Origin: Vibrio ishigakensis
GTDB taxonomy: Bacteria > Pseudomonadota > Gammaproteobacteria > Enterobacterales > Vibrionaceae
Reading direction: 5' to 3'
NCBI RefSeq assembly: GCF_024347675.1
Contig: NZ_AP024881.1
Span: 1,302,001-1,366,000 of the forward strand
DNA length: 64,000 nucleotides
Part shown: positions 20,614 through 28,818 of the stretch, one piece after another
Numbering within the stretch: the stretch's first letter is position 1
Layout: the number at the start of each line of letters is the position of its first letter
The notes under the pieces: generated by a model
Told to the model about the DNA's origin: nothing
Database searches by the model: none
The model's input: the letters and a program-made list of their open reading frames with translations, nothing else
Program-made: the position numbers and the translations under genes

Positions 20614-21446
20614 TTCTGCTCTGTGTCGGCACCCTTCACATCAAATAGGATCTTGTCCGCTCCGGTAAAGGCTTGGAATCTCAAGCCTTTCGCGCGAGCA
20701 ATAGTAGTAATGCCAAACTGCTTAGCAAGATCTAGCCCCATCTGGGTAACACCAGAGCGAGACAAGAGCACTGGAATACCCATCTGCGCAACCTTGATCA
20801 CCATCTCTGATGTCAGGCGGCCCGTGGTATAGAAAATCTTATCCTCGCCACTGTCTTGGTTAAGCCACATCTCTCCGGCTAGCGTATCCACCGCATTGTG
20901 CCTGCCCACATCTTCCACAAATGACAGCACCTCGTCGCCTTTGCACACCGCACAGCCATGTACAGCGCCGGCTTTTTTATAGGTGTCATTGTAATGGGTG
21001 AGCGCTTCTAGAGTGGCGTAGATCTCGGATTGCTTGAGAGGTACCTGTGGAACCTGATAATTCTCCAATTGCTTCATCACGTTGCCGTACATGGTGCCTT
21101 GACCACAGCCGGAGGTAACGGTTTTTTTCTTAAGTGCCCCTTCGATATGGTCGATGTTTTCCTTAGTGATAACCGCCGCTGAACTGGTTTCCCAATCGAT
21201 GATAAGGGATTCAATAGCGTCCGGATCTGAGATAAAGCCTTGGTTCTTTAGATAACCTAGTACCAAAGATTCAGGTCTAGAGCCAAGAGTCATCAGGGTC
21301 ACCACCTCTTTCCAGTTAAGCATAACGGTAAGAGGTCTCTCACAGGCGATCTGTTTGACCAGTTTCTCGCCATACTCGTCGAATACCTCTACCTCTATGG
21401 TTTGCATCGGATTTTCACTGGTTTTAATAATACTTGGATGGGCCAC
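20610..21446 (-). CDS. fdhD: Formate dehydrogenase accessory sulfurtransferase FdhD
   Basis: FdhD passes sulfur from IscS to the bis-MGD cofactor, which formate dehydrogenase needs for activity. The product is 278 residues; TSGCGQGTMYG and VHGCAVCKGDEVLSFVEDVGRHNAVDTLAG contain the conserved CxxC sulfur-carrying cysteines. The start is a GTG at 21446 with AAGG 8 bases upstream; an internal ATG at 21407 is the alternative. The stop shares 4 bases with the stop of the convergent sensor kinase gene. A minus-strand sigma-54 promoter is visible at 21500-21485, giving a leader of about 28 bases. Confidence 0.95.
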   Translation of the reverse strand: MAHPSIIKTSENPMQTIEVEVFDEYGEKLVKQIACERPLTVMLNWKEVVTLMTLGSRPESLVLGYLKNQGFISDPDAIESLIIDWETSSAAVITKENIDHIEGALKKKTVTSGCGQGTMYGNVMKQLENYQVPQVPLKQSEIYATLEALTHYNDTYKKAGAVHGCAVCKGDEVLSFVEDVGRHNAVDTLAGEMWLNQDSGEDKIFYTTGRLTSEMVIKVAQMGIPVLLSRSGVTQMGLDLAKQFGITTIARAKGLRFQAFTGADKILFDVKGADTEQN

Positions 21447-21484
21447 TTGTTTGCCTTATTGCTGAGTGTCATTGATTTAAGTAA

Positions 21485-21500
21485 AGCAAATCTCGTTCCA
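21485..21500 (-). promoter_or_regulatory. Sigma-54 (-24/-12) promoter of fdhD
   Basis: On the minus strand TGGAAC-GAGAT-TTGCT fits TGGCAC-N5-TTGCW with one change, and GG-N10-GC spacing is exact. The predicted start is near 21474, just ahead of the fdhD GTG. Confidence 0.75.
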
Positions 21501-21532
21501 CAAAGCTTGGGCTTAGGCACTAAACTTAGAGT

Positions 21533-21548
21533 TGGCGCGTTAATTGCA
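21533..21548 (+). promoter_or_regulatory. Sigma-54 (-24/-12) promoter of the DUF3305 gene
   Basis: TGGCGC-GTTAA-TTGCA fits the -24/-12 consensus with exact GG-N10-GC spacing. It lies divergent to, and 33 bases from, the fdhD promoter. The predicted start is near 21559, 24 bases before the ATG at 21583. Confidence 0.75.
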
Positions 21549-21582
21549 AACCTTTGAATAGACATTCGTTTGAAAACTGAAC

Positions 21583-22041
21583 ATGAGGCTTTCTTTGAGC
21601 GATAAAGTAGTAAAAGACCAAACCCGGTGGACCTTAGGTTGTGGGCTAGAGCTAAAGGCCGTAGCTGGCAACAAATGGGGTCTATCTCAATGGCACCTGG
21701 ATGGCTTCGAATTGCATCCTGAAGCAAGTGCTGATTTCTTAATGACGCTTGAGCTGTTTCGCGATGAGCGTACAGACTATCGATTTAACCTAAGCTCGCA
21801 ACAACCCAAGCTGTTTGTTGTTCTGGATATATTGCAAAGCCTAGAAGAGCCAAACCTAGTGGCTATCAGCGCTTCACAAAGCCTTGCTGGTCAATATATG
21901 GATGGAGATTACCTAGTGCTGTCTGCGGATATGCCTGTGGCGATCCAAGCTTGGATGGAGGCCTTTATTGGCCGTAATGGCGAGCTTCTTGAAGAGCGTC
22001 GTAAGAAGCGTAAAGGAGCGGGGCGTTCAAGTGGCCAGTGA
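21583..22041 (+). CDS. DUF3305 protein of formate dehydrogenase clusters
   Basis: A soluble protein of 152 residues with no signal or membrane segment and a basic C-terminal tail (ERRKKRKGAGRSSGQ). It fits DUF3305, which is found almost only beside DUF3306 and tungsten/molybdenum formate dehydrogenase genes; its biochemical role is unknown. The body has SQWHLDGFELHPEASADF and LKVFVVLD-like strands. The ATG at 21583 has only a weak ribosome binding site. It is followed by DUF3306, whose GTG start lies inside its last codons, so translation is coupled. Confidence 0.85.
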   Translation: MRLSLSDKVVKDQTRWTLGCGLELKAVAGNKWGLSQWHLDGFELHPEASADFLMTLELFRDERTDYRFNLSSQQPKLFVVLDILQSLEEPNLVAISASQSLAGQYMDGDYLVLSADMPVAIQAWMEAFIGRNGELLEERRKKRKGAGRSSGQ

Positions 22042-22570
22042 GTTTTTAAATAGATGGTCTCGTCGCAAGCTAAATCCTGAGACCGAAGTTGAAGAGCCAG
22101 CTCAAGAGTCGGTTCAAGAGCTAGCGCAAGAGGCTGCAGTTGAAGAGCCGACGGCAGAGCCCTTGGCTGATGAATCAGAAGTAGCGGAAGATATTGAGGA
22201 CGAAGAGAAGTACAAGGATCTCAGTGTGGCTGAACTCCTTACTACTACGGCCGCGGCCTCAGTGAAGAAAGCCGCCCTGCGTAAGCTGTTTCTAAGTGGT
22301 GAGTTCAGTGCCGTAGATAATCTTAACGATTATGACCATGACTATGCCTCAGTGGGTAAGCTTGGCGCCGAGGTGGCTGAAAAGCTTCGAGATTGGGTGA
22401 AAGATGTCGAAGAAGAGCCTGAAGAGATCACCACCGAACATGAGGTGGTTGAAGAGCATGAACCTCTCGAAGCTGAAGAGAAAGAACAGCAGGAGAGTGT
22501 TGAAATCGCAGCTGAACAGGAAAGCGATGAACCAGGTGAGTCAGAGGGTGAGACAAAATATCCCACATAA
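22031..22570 (+). CDS. DUF3306 protein of formate dehydrogenase clusters
   Basis: The product is 179 residues from a GTG at 22031 (VASEFLNRWSRRKL), the start typical of DUF3306; AAGGAG lies 12 bases upstream, inside DUF3305. A short basic N-terminus (RWSRRK) is followed by a very acidic linker (about 20-65). Then comes the conserved block DLSVAELLTTTAAASVKKAALRKLF and DYDHDYASVGKLG (about 70-125), and another long acidic tail. The family accompanies FDH operons, possibly in enzyme assembly; the function is not established. An upstream in-frame ATG at 21968 would extend it but is unlikely. Confidence 0.83.
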   Translation: MASEFLNRWSRRKLNPETEVEEPAQESVQELAQEAAVEEPTAEPLADESEVAEDIEDEEKYKDLSVAELLTTTAAASVKKAALRKLFLSGEFSAVDNLNDYDHDYASVGKLGAEVAEKLRDWVKDVEEEPEEITTEHEVVEEHEPLEAEEKEQQESVEIAAEQESDEPGESEGETKYPT

Positions 22571-22576
22571 AAACAA

Positions 22577-22591
22577 GGGACAATTTGACTC
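22577..22591. promoter_or_regulatory. Candidate enhancer site 1 (activator palindrome)
   Basis: GGGACAATTTGACTC contains GACAA-T-TTGAC, an inverted repeat with one mismatch. It is related to site 2 and centred about 141 bases upstream of the predicted sigma-54 start. Confidence 0.6.
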
Positions 22592-22610
22592 AGGTGCTAT
22601 GTTTATAGGT

Positions 22611-22625
22611 GGGACAAATTGTCTC
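22611..22625. promoter_or_regulatory. Candidate enhancer site 2 (activator palindrome)
   Basis: GGGACAAATTGTCTC contains the perfect palindrome GACAA-A-TTGTC. Its centre is 34 bases from site 1 (about three helical turns) and about 107 bases upstream of the predicted start, a normal position for an NtrC-type activator. Confidence 0.65.
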
Positions 22626-22698
22626 GCCTACACTTTTTAGAGCTTTCTCAGGCCTCACTCAGGCCTAATGCCTTGTAATTTAAGACATATTAAAAAGT

Positions 22699-22714
22699 TG
22701 GAACAGTAATTGCT
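22699..22714 (+). promoter_or_regulatory. Sigma-54 (-24/-12) promoter of the polyferredoxin/FDH operon
   Basis: TGGAAC-AGTAA-TTGCT fits the consensus with exact GG-N10-GC spacing. The predicted start is near 22725, 36 bases before the ATG at 22761. A small hairpin AGCGAC...GTCGCT (22727-22744) lies in the leader. Confidence 0.78.
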
Positions 22715-22760
22715 TTAATAACCTGAAGCGACGCTGAAGTCGCTAATATGGATTGAATAG

Positions 22761-24425
22761 ATGCTGAAACAACAACTAAAACAAGCAGATACTGAAAACG
22801 GTCGCGCACGCCTGTACGCACTGGAGAATACGGTTGAGCTCACTAACCTGATCCCACCAACCGTTTCTTATGAAAGTCTAGGGAATGCCCTTGTGGTAGG
22901 CCCCACCTCTATTATTGGCTCTTTGGCAAGCCAACTGTCAGATATGACTACGGTTACTCTACTTTCTACCGATGGTGAGAAAGATGAGGCACTGTCTCTT
23001 TATTTCACCTCTAAGGTGGCTATCTCTGGCTTTTTGGGAAGCTTTCAAGTACTCATCCAAAATCAGTGTGAGACGATAAACCTATCTAAGGTTGCGATAA
23101 ACCAAGAGCACTTCGATGTGATTTTGGATATGACCCTTGATGGCTGTATGCGTGAAGAAGTCCCAGTACCAGGTTATTACCCAGTAGGGCGCGGGCACCC
23201 GAAACTTGCCGATGCCCTAGAAGAGATCCCAACTCTGAAAGGCACCTTTGATAAGCCGAAGTTCTTCCGTCTAAATAACGATATCTGTGCACACAGCTCA
23301 CGCGGTCTAAAAGGGTGTGAGCGCTGCGTCGATGCCTGCCCTGCTGGGGCTCTTGAGAGTATCGGTACAGACAAAACCGGCTATAAGATAGAGATAAACC
23401 CTTATCTTTGCCAAGGGGTAGGTACCTGTGCTACCGCTTGTCCTACTGAAGCGATTCATTACGCTTTGCCAACACCTCAAGAAACACAAAAGTTTATTGA
23501 GCGCACACTGGCCAACTACTTCAAAGCCGGTGGTGTTGAGCCAATCATCTTGGTGTGCAGTAAGCCACACGAACAGTACAACATGATGGCGCTGCAAGCT
23601 CTGCCTGAGAACGTGATTCCGATAGAGGTAGAAGACCTGCCTTCGATCGGTATCGATACCTGGTTTGCAGCCCTAGTGAACGGTGCCACTCAGGTGATGT
23701 TTGCGGCTAGCCAGCGCATGCCAGAGACCATTATTCGCGTGCTGACTGCAGAGGTGGCGCAAGCTCAGACCCTGCTTGAACAGCTTAGTCTGAATAAATC
23801 GACCATAGAGATCTTATACCTAGAGTCTCTTCGCCAAGGACCACCTGAGCTTATCACTCAAGACCTGGGCCTACGCCTTGGTGACATGCAGGGCAATAAG
23901 CGTGAGCGTTTGTTTGCCTCACTCGATGCACTGGCTCAGCAATACCCGATCGATACGCCGGTCACTACCTTGCCAGAGGGGGCGCCGTTTGGTGAGGTGA
24001 AGTGCGATACCGACAAATGCACGCTATGCATGAGCTGTGTGGCGGTGTGTCCAACACGAGCACTTCACCACCATGATGGTGACGTTCCAAACCTGAGCTT
24101 CGTTGAACAAGATTGCGTGCAGTGCGGTATGTGCGAAAAAGCCTGCCCTGAGAATGCACTGTCTATCCAGGCTCGATTCAACTGGGATCAAGAAAGCAGG
24201 CAAGCCCCACAAACGCTTCATCAAGAACAGCCGGCTCTTTGCCTACGTTGTCAGAAGCCATTTGCACCTCAGTCTATGGTGAACATGCTACAGGATAAGT
24301 TACGCGGTCACTCTCATTTCTCTGATGAAACCTCTCTACGCCGCATCGCCATGTGTGAAGACTGTCGAGTGATCGATATGTTTGAGTCCATGGCCGATGA
24401 CCCAACCCAGCAACTCAAATATTAA
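22761..24425 (+). CDS. Polyferredoxin-type 4Fe-4S protein of the FDH operon
   Basis: The product is 554 residues, predicted soluble. An N-terminal region without clusters (1 to about 165) includes a putative nucleotide-like fold (NALVVGPTSIIGSL). A first pair of 4Fe-4S motifs (about 175-230) has CERCVDACP and CQGVGTCATACP. A central domain follows (about 240-410). A second pair (about 415-475) has CTLCMSCVAVCP and CVQCGMCEKACP. The C-terminal CLRCQKPF...CEDCR resembles a zinc ribbon. It probably relays electrons for formate dehydrogenase, or helps its assembly; homologues sit in the same place in other Vibrio FDH clusters. No signal peptide is visible, so it acts in the cytoplasm. Confidence 0.88.
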   Translation: MLKQQLKQADTENGRARLYALENTVELTNLIPPTVSYESLGNALVVGPTSIIGSLASQLSDMTTVTLLSTDGEKDEALSLYFTSKVAISGFLGSFQVLIQNQCETINLSKVAINQEHFDVILDMTLDGCMREEVPVPGYYPVGRGHPKLADALEEIPTLKGTFDKPKFFRLNNDICAHSSRGLKGCERCVDACPAGALESIGTDKTGYKIEINPYLCQGVGTCATACPTEAIHYALPTPQETQKFIERTLANYFKAGGVEPIILVCSKPHEQYNMMALQALPENVIPIEVEDLPSIGIDTWFAALVNGATQVMFAASQRMPETIIRVLTAEVAQAQTLLEQLSLNKSTIEILYLESLRQGPPELITQDLGLRLGDMQGNKRERLFASLDALAQQYPIDTPVTTLPEGAPFGEVKCDTDKCTLCMSCVAVCPTRALHHHDGDVPNLSFVEQDCVQCGMCEKACPENALSIQARFNWDQESRQAPQTLHQEQPALCLRCQKPFAPQSMVNMLQDKLRGHSHFSDETSLRRIAMCEDCRVIDMFESMADDPTQQLKY

Positions 24426-24435
24426 GGGCAGCACT

Positions 24436-25059
24436 TTGGAAGAACAAACTAGGCTTCGATGCGACATCTACTTGGTACTGGCGAGTCTATTTCGTGGTGC
24501 GCCATCGGATGATGCGCTTAAGTTTCTGGCTACGTTAGAAACCGAGCAAGAGAGCAGTGAAATGCAGTCTGCTTGGCAGGCGTTGGCTGTTGCTGCGCAG
24601 AGTGCTGACCCGATAGCACTTGAGGATGAATATCAAGAGCTGTTTATTGGCGTAGGTCGAGGCGAAGTCGTGCCATTTGGTTCATGGCATCAGATGGGTT
24701 CTCTTATGGATAAGCCGTTAGCCTATGTCCGTCAAGACCTCGATAGGTTGGGCTTTGAGCGTGAAGAGAGCGTTAAAGAGCCAGAGGATCATATCGCTGC
24801 TCTGTCTGAGGTGATGGCCATGCTACTACCAGACTCAGAACAAGAGGCTCAAGCCTTCTTTAACAGACACATAGCGCCATGGTTCAACGACCTAGAAAAG
24901 CAGATCCGCGAGGCCAAAAGTGCCGACTTTTACGTGAATGTCGCCAAGCTTATGACGACATTCTTTGAAATAGAGAGGGTGCGATTTAGCGATAAGCACG
25001 CATCCAACCTAAGCTTAAACACAATTAACGTGAAAAATGTCACTGATTCTATCAAGTGA
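24436..25059 (+). CDS. TorD/DmsD-family chaperone, probably for formate dehydrogenase
   Basis: The product is 207 residues and all-helical: RCDIYLVLASLFRGAPSDD, LEDEYQELFIGVGRGEVVPFGSWH and PEDHIAALSEVMAML are TorD-family hallmarks. Such proteins bind the Tat signal and help load the cofactor of one reductase or dehydrogenase. I prefer TTG 24436, which has AAGGG 7 bases upstream and sits just after the preceding stop; an ATG at 24382 would overlap the upstream gene. It lies between the polyferredoxin and the Tat-bearing catalytic subunit. Confidence 0.88.
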   Translation: MEEQTRLRCDIYLVLASLFRGAPSDDALKFLATLETEQESSEMQSAWQALAVAAQSADPIALEDEYQELFIGVGRGEVVPFGSWHQMGSLMDKPLAYVRQDLDRLGFEREESVKEPEDHIAALSEVMAMLLPDSEQEAQAFFNRHIAPWFNDLEKQIREAKSADFYVNVAKLMTTFFEIERVRFSDKHASNLSLNTINVKNVTDSIK

Positions 25060-25118
25060 TAAAAAATAAACGCGAGAAGGTTCAACCTTCAAGATGCCGA
25101 AAGGTAAAGGAAGCAAAC

Positions 25119-25316
25119 ATGAAAGATAGGAACGACGTGAACACCAGTCGTCGCAGTCTGCTCAAAGGCATAACCACTGCCGCTGTAGCAACTACGATCG
25201 CCGCTGGGACTACAAAAGTAGCTAACGCCGCTACCGGTGAGACGCCAAGTGTCAAAAAAGACAAGAAAGGCTATCACGAAACCCAACATATTCGTGATTA
25301 CTACGATACGTTGTAA
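25119..25316 (+). CDS. Small Tat-signal protein of FDH clusters (65 aa)
   Basis: The product is 65 residues from ATG 25119 with AAAGGAAG upstream. It begins with a twin-arginine signal (SRRSLLKG, then a hydrophobic stretch ending ANAA). A short mature part ends in a conserved-looking YHETQHIRDYYDTL. It matches the small FDH-region Tat-target family (TIGR02811 by my recollection), always encoded just before the catalytic subunit. It is probably a small subunit or assembly factor in the periplasm. An upstream in-frame start at 25056 is less likely. It stops 11 bases before fdhA. Confidence 0.85.
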   Translation: MKDRNDVNTSRRSLLKGITTAAVATTIAAGTTKVANAATGETPSVKKDKKGYHETQHIRDYYDTL

Positions 25317-25327
25317 GGAGCTGTGAC

Positions 25328-28183
25328 ATGAAATTAGTGAAACGTTCCGAGAGCGTCAGCAAGAATCAAAATGGGCTCGGTGTCTCCCGCCGTTCCTTTA
25401 TGAAAAACACCTCTTTAGCTGCTGGTGGTGCTATGGTTGGGGCAGGTTTGTTTGCTCCTAGCATGATGCGGAAAGCGGAAGCAAAGTCTGTCGATCCAGA
25501 TGCGAAGACCGAAGTAAAACGTACCATCTGTTCCCACTGTTCTGTAGGTTGCGGCATTTACGCCGAAGTACAAAATGGCGTGTGGACAGGGCAAGAGCCA
25601 GCGTTTGACCACCCATTTAATGCCGGTGGCCACTGTGCAAAAGGTGCGGCTTTGCGTGAACACGGCCACGGTGAACGTCGTCTGAAGTACCCGATGAAGC
25701 TTGAAGGCGGCAAGTGGAAGAAGCTTAGCTGGGATCAGGCTATTGAAGAGATAGGCAGTAAGTGTTTGGAGATCCGTGAGCAATCCGGTCCAGACTCGGT
25801 CTATTTCCTAGGTAGTGCGAAGCACAACAATGAACAAGCTTATATGTTCAGAAAGATGGCTTCTCTTTGGGGTACCAACAACGTTGACCACCAAGCGCGT
25901 ATCTGTCACTCCACAACCGTAGCCGGTGTAGCAAACACCTGGGGCTATGGTGCGATGACTAACTCCTTTAATGACATGCACAACTGTAAGTCGATGCTGT
26001 TCATTGGGTCTAACCCAGCGGAAGCTCACCCAGTTGCCATGCAGCACATTCTGATCGCGAAAGAGAAGAACAATTGTAAGATTGTGGTGGCGGACCCGCG
26101 TCGTACACGTACGGCGGCTAAGTCTGATCACTATGTTTCACTTCGCCCAGGTACAGACGTTAGCTTTATCTGGGGTCTTCTATGGCACGTATTTAAAAAC
26201 AACTGGGAAGATAAAGAATTTATCCGCCAGCGTGTTTACGGCATGGACGAAATCAAAGCCGAAGTGGCGAAATGGAACCCAGAAGAGGTTGAGCGCGTTA
26301 CCGGTGTGAGTGAAGCGGACGTGTATAAAACGGCGAAACTGCTTTCTGAAAACCGTCCTGGATGTATCGTTTGGTGTATGGGTGGCACTCAGCACACCAC
26401 AGGTAACAACAACACCCGCGCATACTGCGTACTTGAACTTGCTCTAGGTAACATTGGTAAATCTGGCGGCGGTGCAAACATCTTCCGTGGTCACGATAAC
26501 GTACAAGGTGCAACTGACCTTGGCGTGCTATCTCACACCCTACCTGGCTATTATGGCCTAGCAGATGGTTCGTGGGCGCACTGGGCACGTGTTTGGGATC
26601 TGGAGTTTGATTGGGTTAAGAATCGCTTCGATCAGACCGAGTACAACGGCAAGAAACCGATGAATAACATGGGTATTCCTGTGTCACGTTGGGTAGATGG
26701 CGTACTTGAAGACAAGACCAAAATTGAGCAGAACGATAATATCCGTGCCATGTTCTACTGGGGCCACGCAGTAAACTCTCAGACCCGTGGTCCTGAGATG
26801 AAAAAAGCTATGGCTAAGCTGGATATGATGGTTATCGTAGACCCATATCCAACTCATGCAGCGGTTATGAATGACCGTACTGATGGCATCTACCTACTAC
26901 CTGCAACCACTCAGTTTGAAACAACCGGTAGTGTGACTGCATCTAATCGCTCACTACAGTGGCGTGACAAAGTCGTTGAGCCTTTGTTCGAGTCTAAACC
27001 TGACCATGAGATCATGTATCTTCTTAGCCAGAAACTCGGCATTTCTGAGCAGTTATTCAAGAACATTGAAATCAAAGGCAACGAGCCTGTTATCGAAGAC
27101 ATCACCCGAGAATTTAACAAGGGTATGTGGACTATCGGTTATACAGGTCAAAGCCCTGAACGCTTGAAAGAGCACCAGCGAAACTGGCATACCTTCCACA
27201 AAACTTCACTCGTTGGTGAGGGTGGTCCTGCAAGCGGTGAGACCTACGGTCTGCCTTGGCCTTGCTGGGGCAACGCTGAGATGAAGCACCCGGGAACACA
27301 CATCCTTTATGATACCTCGAAGCCTGTTGCTGAGGGTGGCGGTAACTTCCGAGCTCGCTTCGGTGTGGAGCATGAAGGTGAGAACATCCTAGCGGTAGAC
27401 AGCTTCTCGAAAGGTTCTGAAATCGAGGACGGCTATCCAGAATTTACCGATAAGATGCTAAAAGCGCTTGGTTGGTGGGATGATCTAACCGCAGAAGAGA
27501 AAACTGCAGCAGAGGGTAAAAACTGGAAGACTGACCTTTCTGGTGGTATCCAGCGTGTGGCTATTGCCCACGGTTGTATCCCATTTGGTAACGCAAAAGC
27601 GCGTGCTATCGTTTGGACCTTCCCAGACCGAGTGCCACTTCACCGTGAGCCACTGTATACACCTCGTCGCGACTTGGTTGCGGACTATCCGACTTGGAAT
27701 GACTCTAAAGCAATCTATCGTCTGCCAACTCTTTATAAGTCTATCCAAGACCAAGATAAATCGGCTGAATATCCAATCGTTCTGACCTCAGGTCGTCTGG
27801 TTGAGTATGAGGGCGGTGGTGAAGAGACACGTTCAAACCCATGGCTAGCGGAACTTCAACAAGAGATGTTTGTTGAGGTGAACCCAGCAGATGCGAATGA
27901 CCTTGGCTTTAAAGATGGCGAAGAAGTTTGGGTAGAGGGTGCAGAGAAAGGACGCATTAAGGTGAAAGCTATGGTGACACGTCGCGTGAAGCCTGGCATG
28001 GCCTTTATTCCGTTCCACTTCGGCGGTAAGTTCGAGGGTGAAGACCTTCGTCATAAATACCCAGAAGGTACCGACCCTTATGTCATTGGTGAGGCGGCTA
28101 ACACGGCAACCACCTATGGTTACGACCCTGTCACTCAGATGCAGGAATCGAAAGTGACACTTTGTAATATTCGTAAGGCGTAA
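25328..28183 (+). CDS. fdhA: Formate dehydrogenase catalytic (alpha) subunit, cysteine type
   Basis: The product is 951 residues and oxidises formate to CO2 (possibly reversibly) at a bis-MGD tungsten or molybdenum site. It has a Tat signal (SRRSFMKN, residues 20-27), so it faces the periplasm. A 4Fe-4S motif has Cys68, Cys71, Cys75 and Cys103 (CSHCSVGC...C). The metal ligand is Cys193 (TGT at 25904-25906) in QARICHSTT, where FdnG of E. coli has selenocysteine; His194 follows. MGD-binding stretches include FIGSNPAEAHPV and GGTQHTTGNNNTRA, and the C-terminal MoCo dinucleotide-binding domain has LTSGRLVEYEGGGEETRS. It sits between the small Tat protein and the beta subunit. Confidence 0.96.
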   Translation: MKLVKRSESVSKNQNGLGVSRRSFMKNTSLAAGGAMVGAGLFAPSMMRKAEAKSVDPDAKTEVKRTICSHCSVGCGIYAEVQNGVWTGQEPAFDHPFNAGGHCAKGAALREHGHGERRLKYPMKLEGGKWKKLSWDQAIEEIGSKCLEIREQSGPDSVYFLGSAKHNNEQAYMFRKMASLWGTNNVDHQARICHSTTVAGVANTWGYGAMTNSFNDMHNCKSMLFIGSNPAEAHPVAMQHILIAKEKNNCKIVVADPRRTRTAAKSDHYVSLRPGTDVSFIWGLLWHVFKNNWEDKEFIRQRVYGMDEIKAEVAKWNPEEVERVTGVSEADVYKTAKLLSENRPGCIVWCMGGTQHTTGNNNTRAYCVLELALGNIGKSGGGANIFRGHDNVQGATDLGVLSHTLPGYYGLADGSWAHWARVWDLEFDWVKNRFDQTEYNGKKPMNNMGIPVSRWVDGVLEDKTKIEQNDNIRAMFYWGHAVNSQTRGPEMKKAMAKLDMMVIVDPYPTHAAVMNDRTDGIYLLPATTQFETTGSVTASNRSLQWRDKVVEPLFESKPDHEIMYLLSQKLGISEQLFKNIEIKGNEPVIEDITREFNKGMWTIGYTGQSPERLKEHQRNWHTFHKTSLVGEGGPASGETYGLPWPCWGNAEMKHPGTHILYDTSKPVAEGGGNFRARFGVEHEGENILAVDSFSKGSEIEDGYPEFTDKMLKALGWWDDLTAEEKTAAEGKNWKTDLSGGIQRVAIAHGCIPFGNAKARAIVWTFPDRVPLHREPLYTPRRDLVADYPTWNDSKAIYRLPTLYKSIQDQDKSAEYPIVLTSGRLVEYEGGGEETRSNPWLAELQQEMFVEVNPADANDLGFKDGEEVWVEGAEKGRIKVKAMVTRRVKPGMAFIPFHFGGKFEGEDLRHKYPEGTDPYVIGEAANTATTYGYDPVTQMQESKVTLCNIRKA

Positions 28184-28195
28184 GGAAACATCACT

Positions 28196-28804
28196 ATGGC
28201 AAGAATGAAATTTCTATGTGACACCAAGCGCTGCATCGAATGTAACGGCTGTGTCACGGCATGTAAAAACGAAAACGACGATGCCCTTGAGTGGGGCATA
28301 CAACGTCGTCGTGTAGTAACTCTAAATGATGGTGAACCAGGTGAGAACTCTATCTCGGTAGCTTGTATGCACTGCTCGGATGCACCGTGTCAGGCGGTAT
28401 GTCCAACAGACTGCTTCGAGCAAACCGAGGATGGCATAGTAAGACACAACAAAGACCTATGTATCGGTTGTGGCTACTGCTTGTTTGCTTGCCCATTCGG
28501 TGCACCTCAGTTCCCTAAACAGTCAGCGTTTGCTGAGCGCGGTAAGATGGACAAATGTACTTTCTGTGCTGGTGGCCCTGAGACCGAACCAGGTTCTGCT
28601 GAGGAGCGCGCAAAATACGGTGCCAACCGTATTGCGGAAGGCAAACTTCCGATGTGTGCTGAGCTTTGTTCGACTAAGGCACTGCTTGCAGGTGATGCAG
28701 CAACTATCTCGGATATCTTCCGTAATCGTGTTGTTCATCGTGGCGCTAAGGAAGCGGGTTGGAGTAACGGCGAAGACCTATCTTACGACGCAACTAAGAG
28801 CTGA
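28196..28804 (+). CDS. Formate dehydrogenase iron-sulfur (beta) subunit
   Basis: The product is 202 residues carrying four cysteine clusters for 4Fe-4S centres: CIECNGCVTAC, CMHCSDAPCQAVCP, CIGCGYCLFACP and a split CTFC...CAELC. It passes electrons from the catalytic subunit to the membrane cytochrome. There is no transmembrane tail, unlike FdnH, and no signal peptide, so it presumably travels with the Tat-exported alpha subunit. The stop overlaps the first possible start of the next gene. Confidence 0.94.
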   Translation: MARMKFLCDTKRCIECNGCVTACKNENDDALEWGIQRRRVVTLNDGEPGENSISVACMHCSDAPCQAVCPTDCFEQTEDGIVRHNKDLCIGCGYCLFACPFGAPQFPKQSAFAERGKMDKCTFCAGGPETEPGSAEERAKYGANRIAEGKLPMCAELCSTKALLAGDAATISDIFRNRVVHRGAKEAGWSNGEDLSYDATKS

Positions 28805-28818
28805 TGCTGGAGAGAGAT

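Noticed and set aside
22404..22640. Frame overlapping the end of DUF3306
   Set aside because: It is a shadow of the acidic-repeat codons and runs into the regulatory palindromes.
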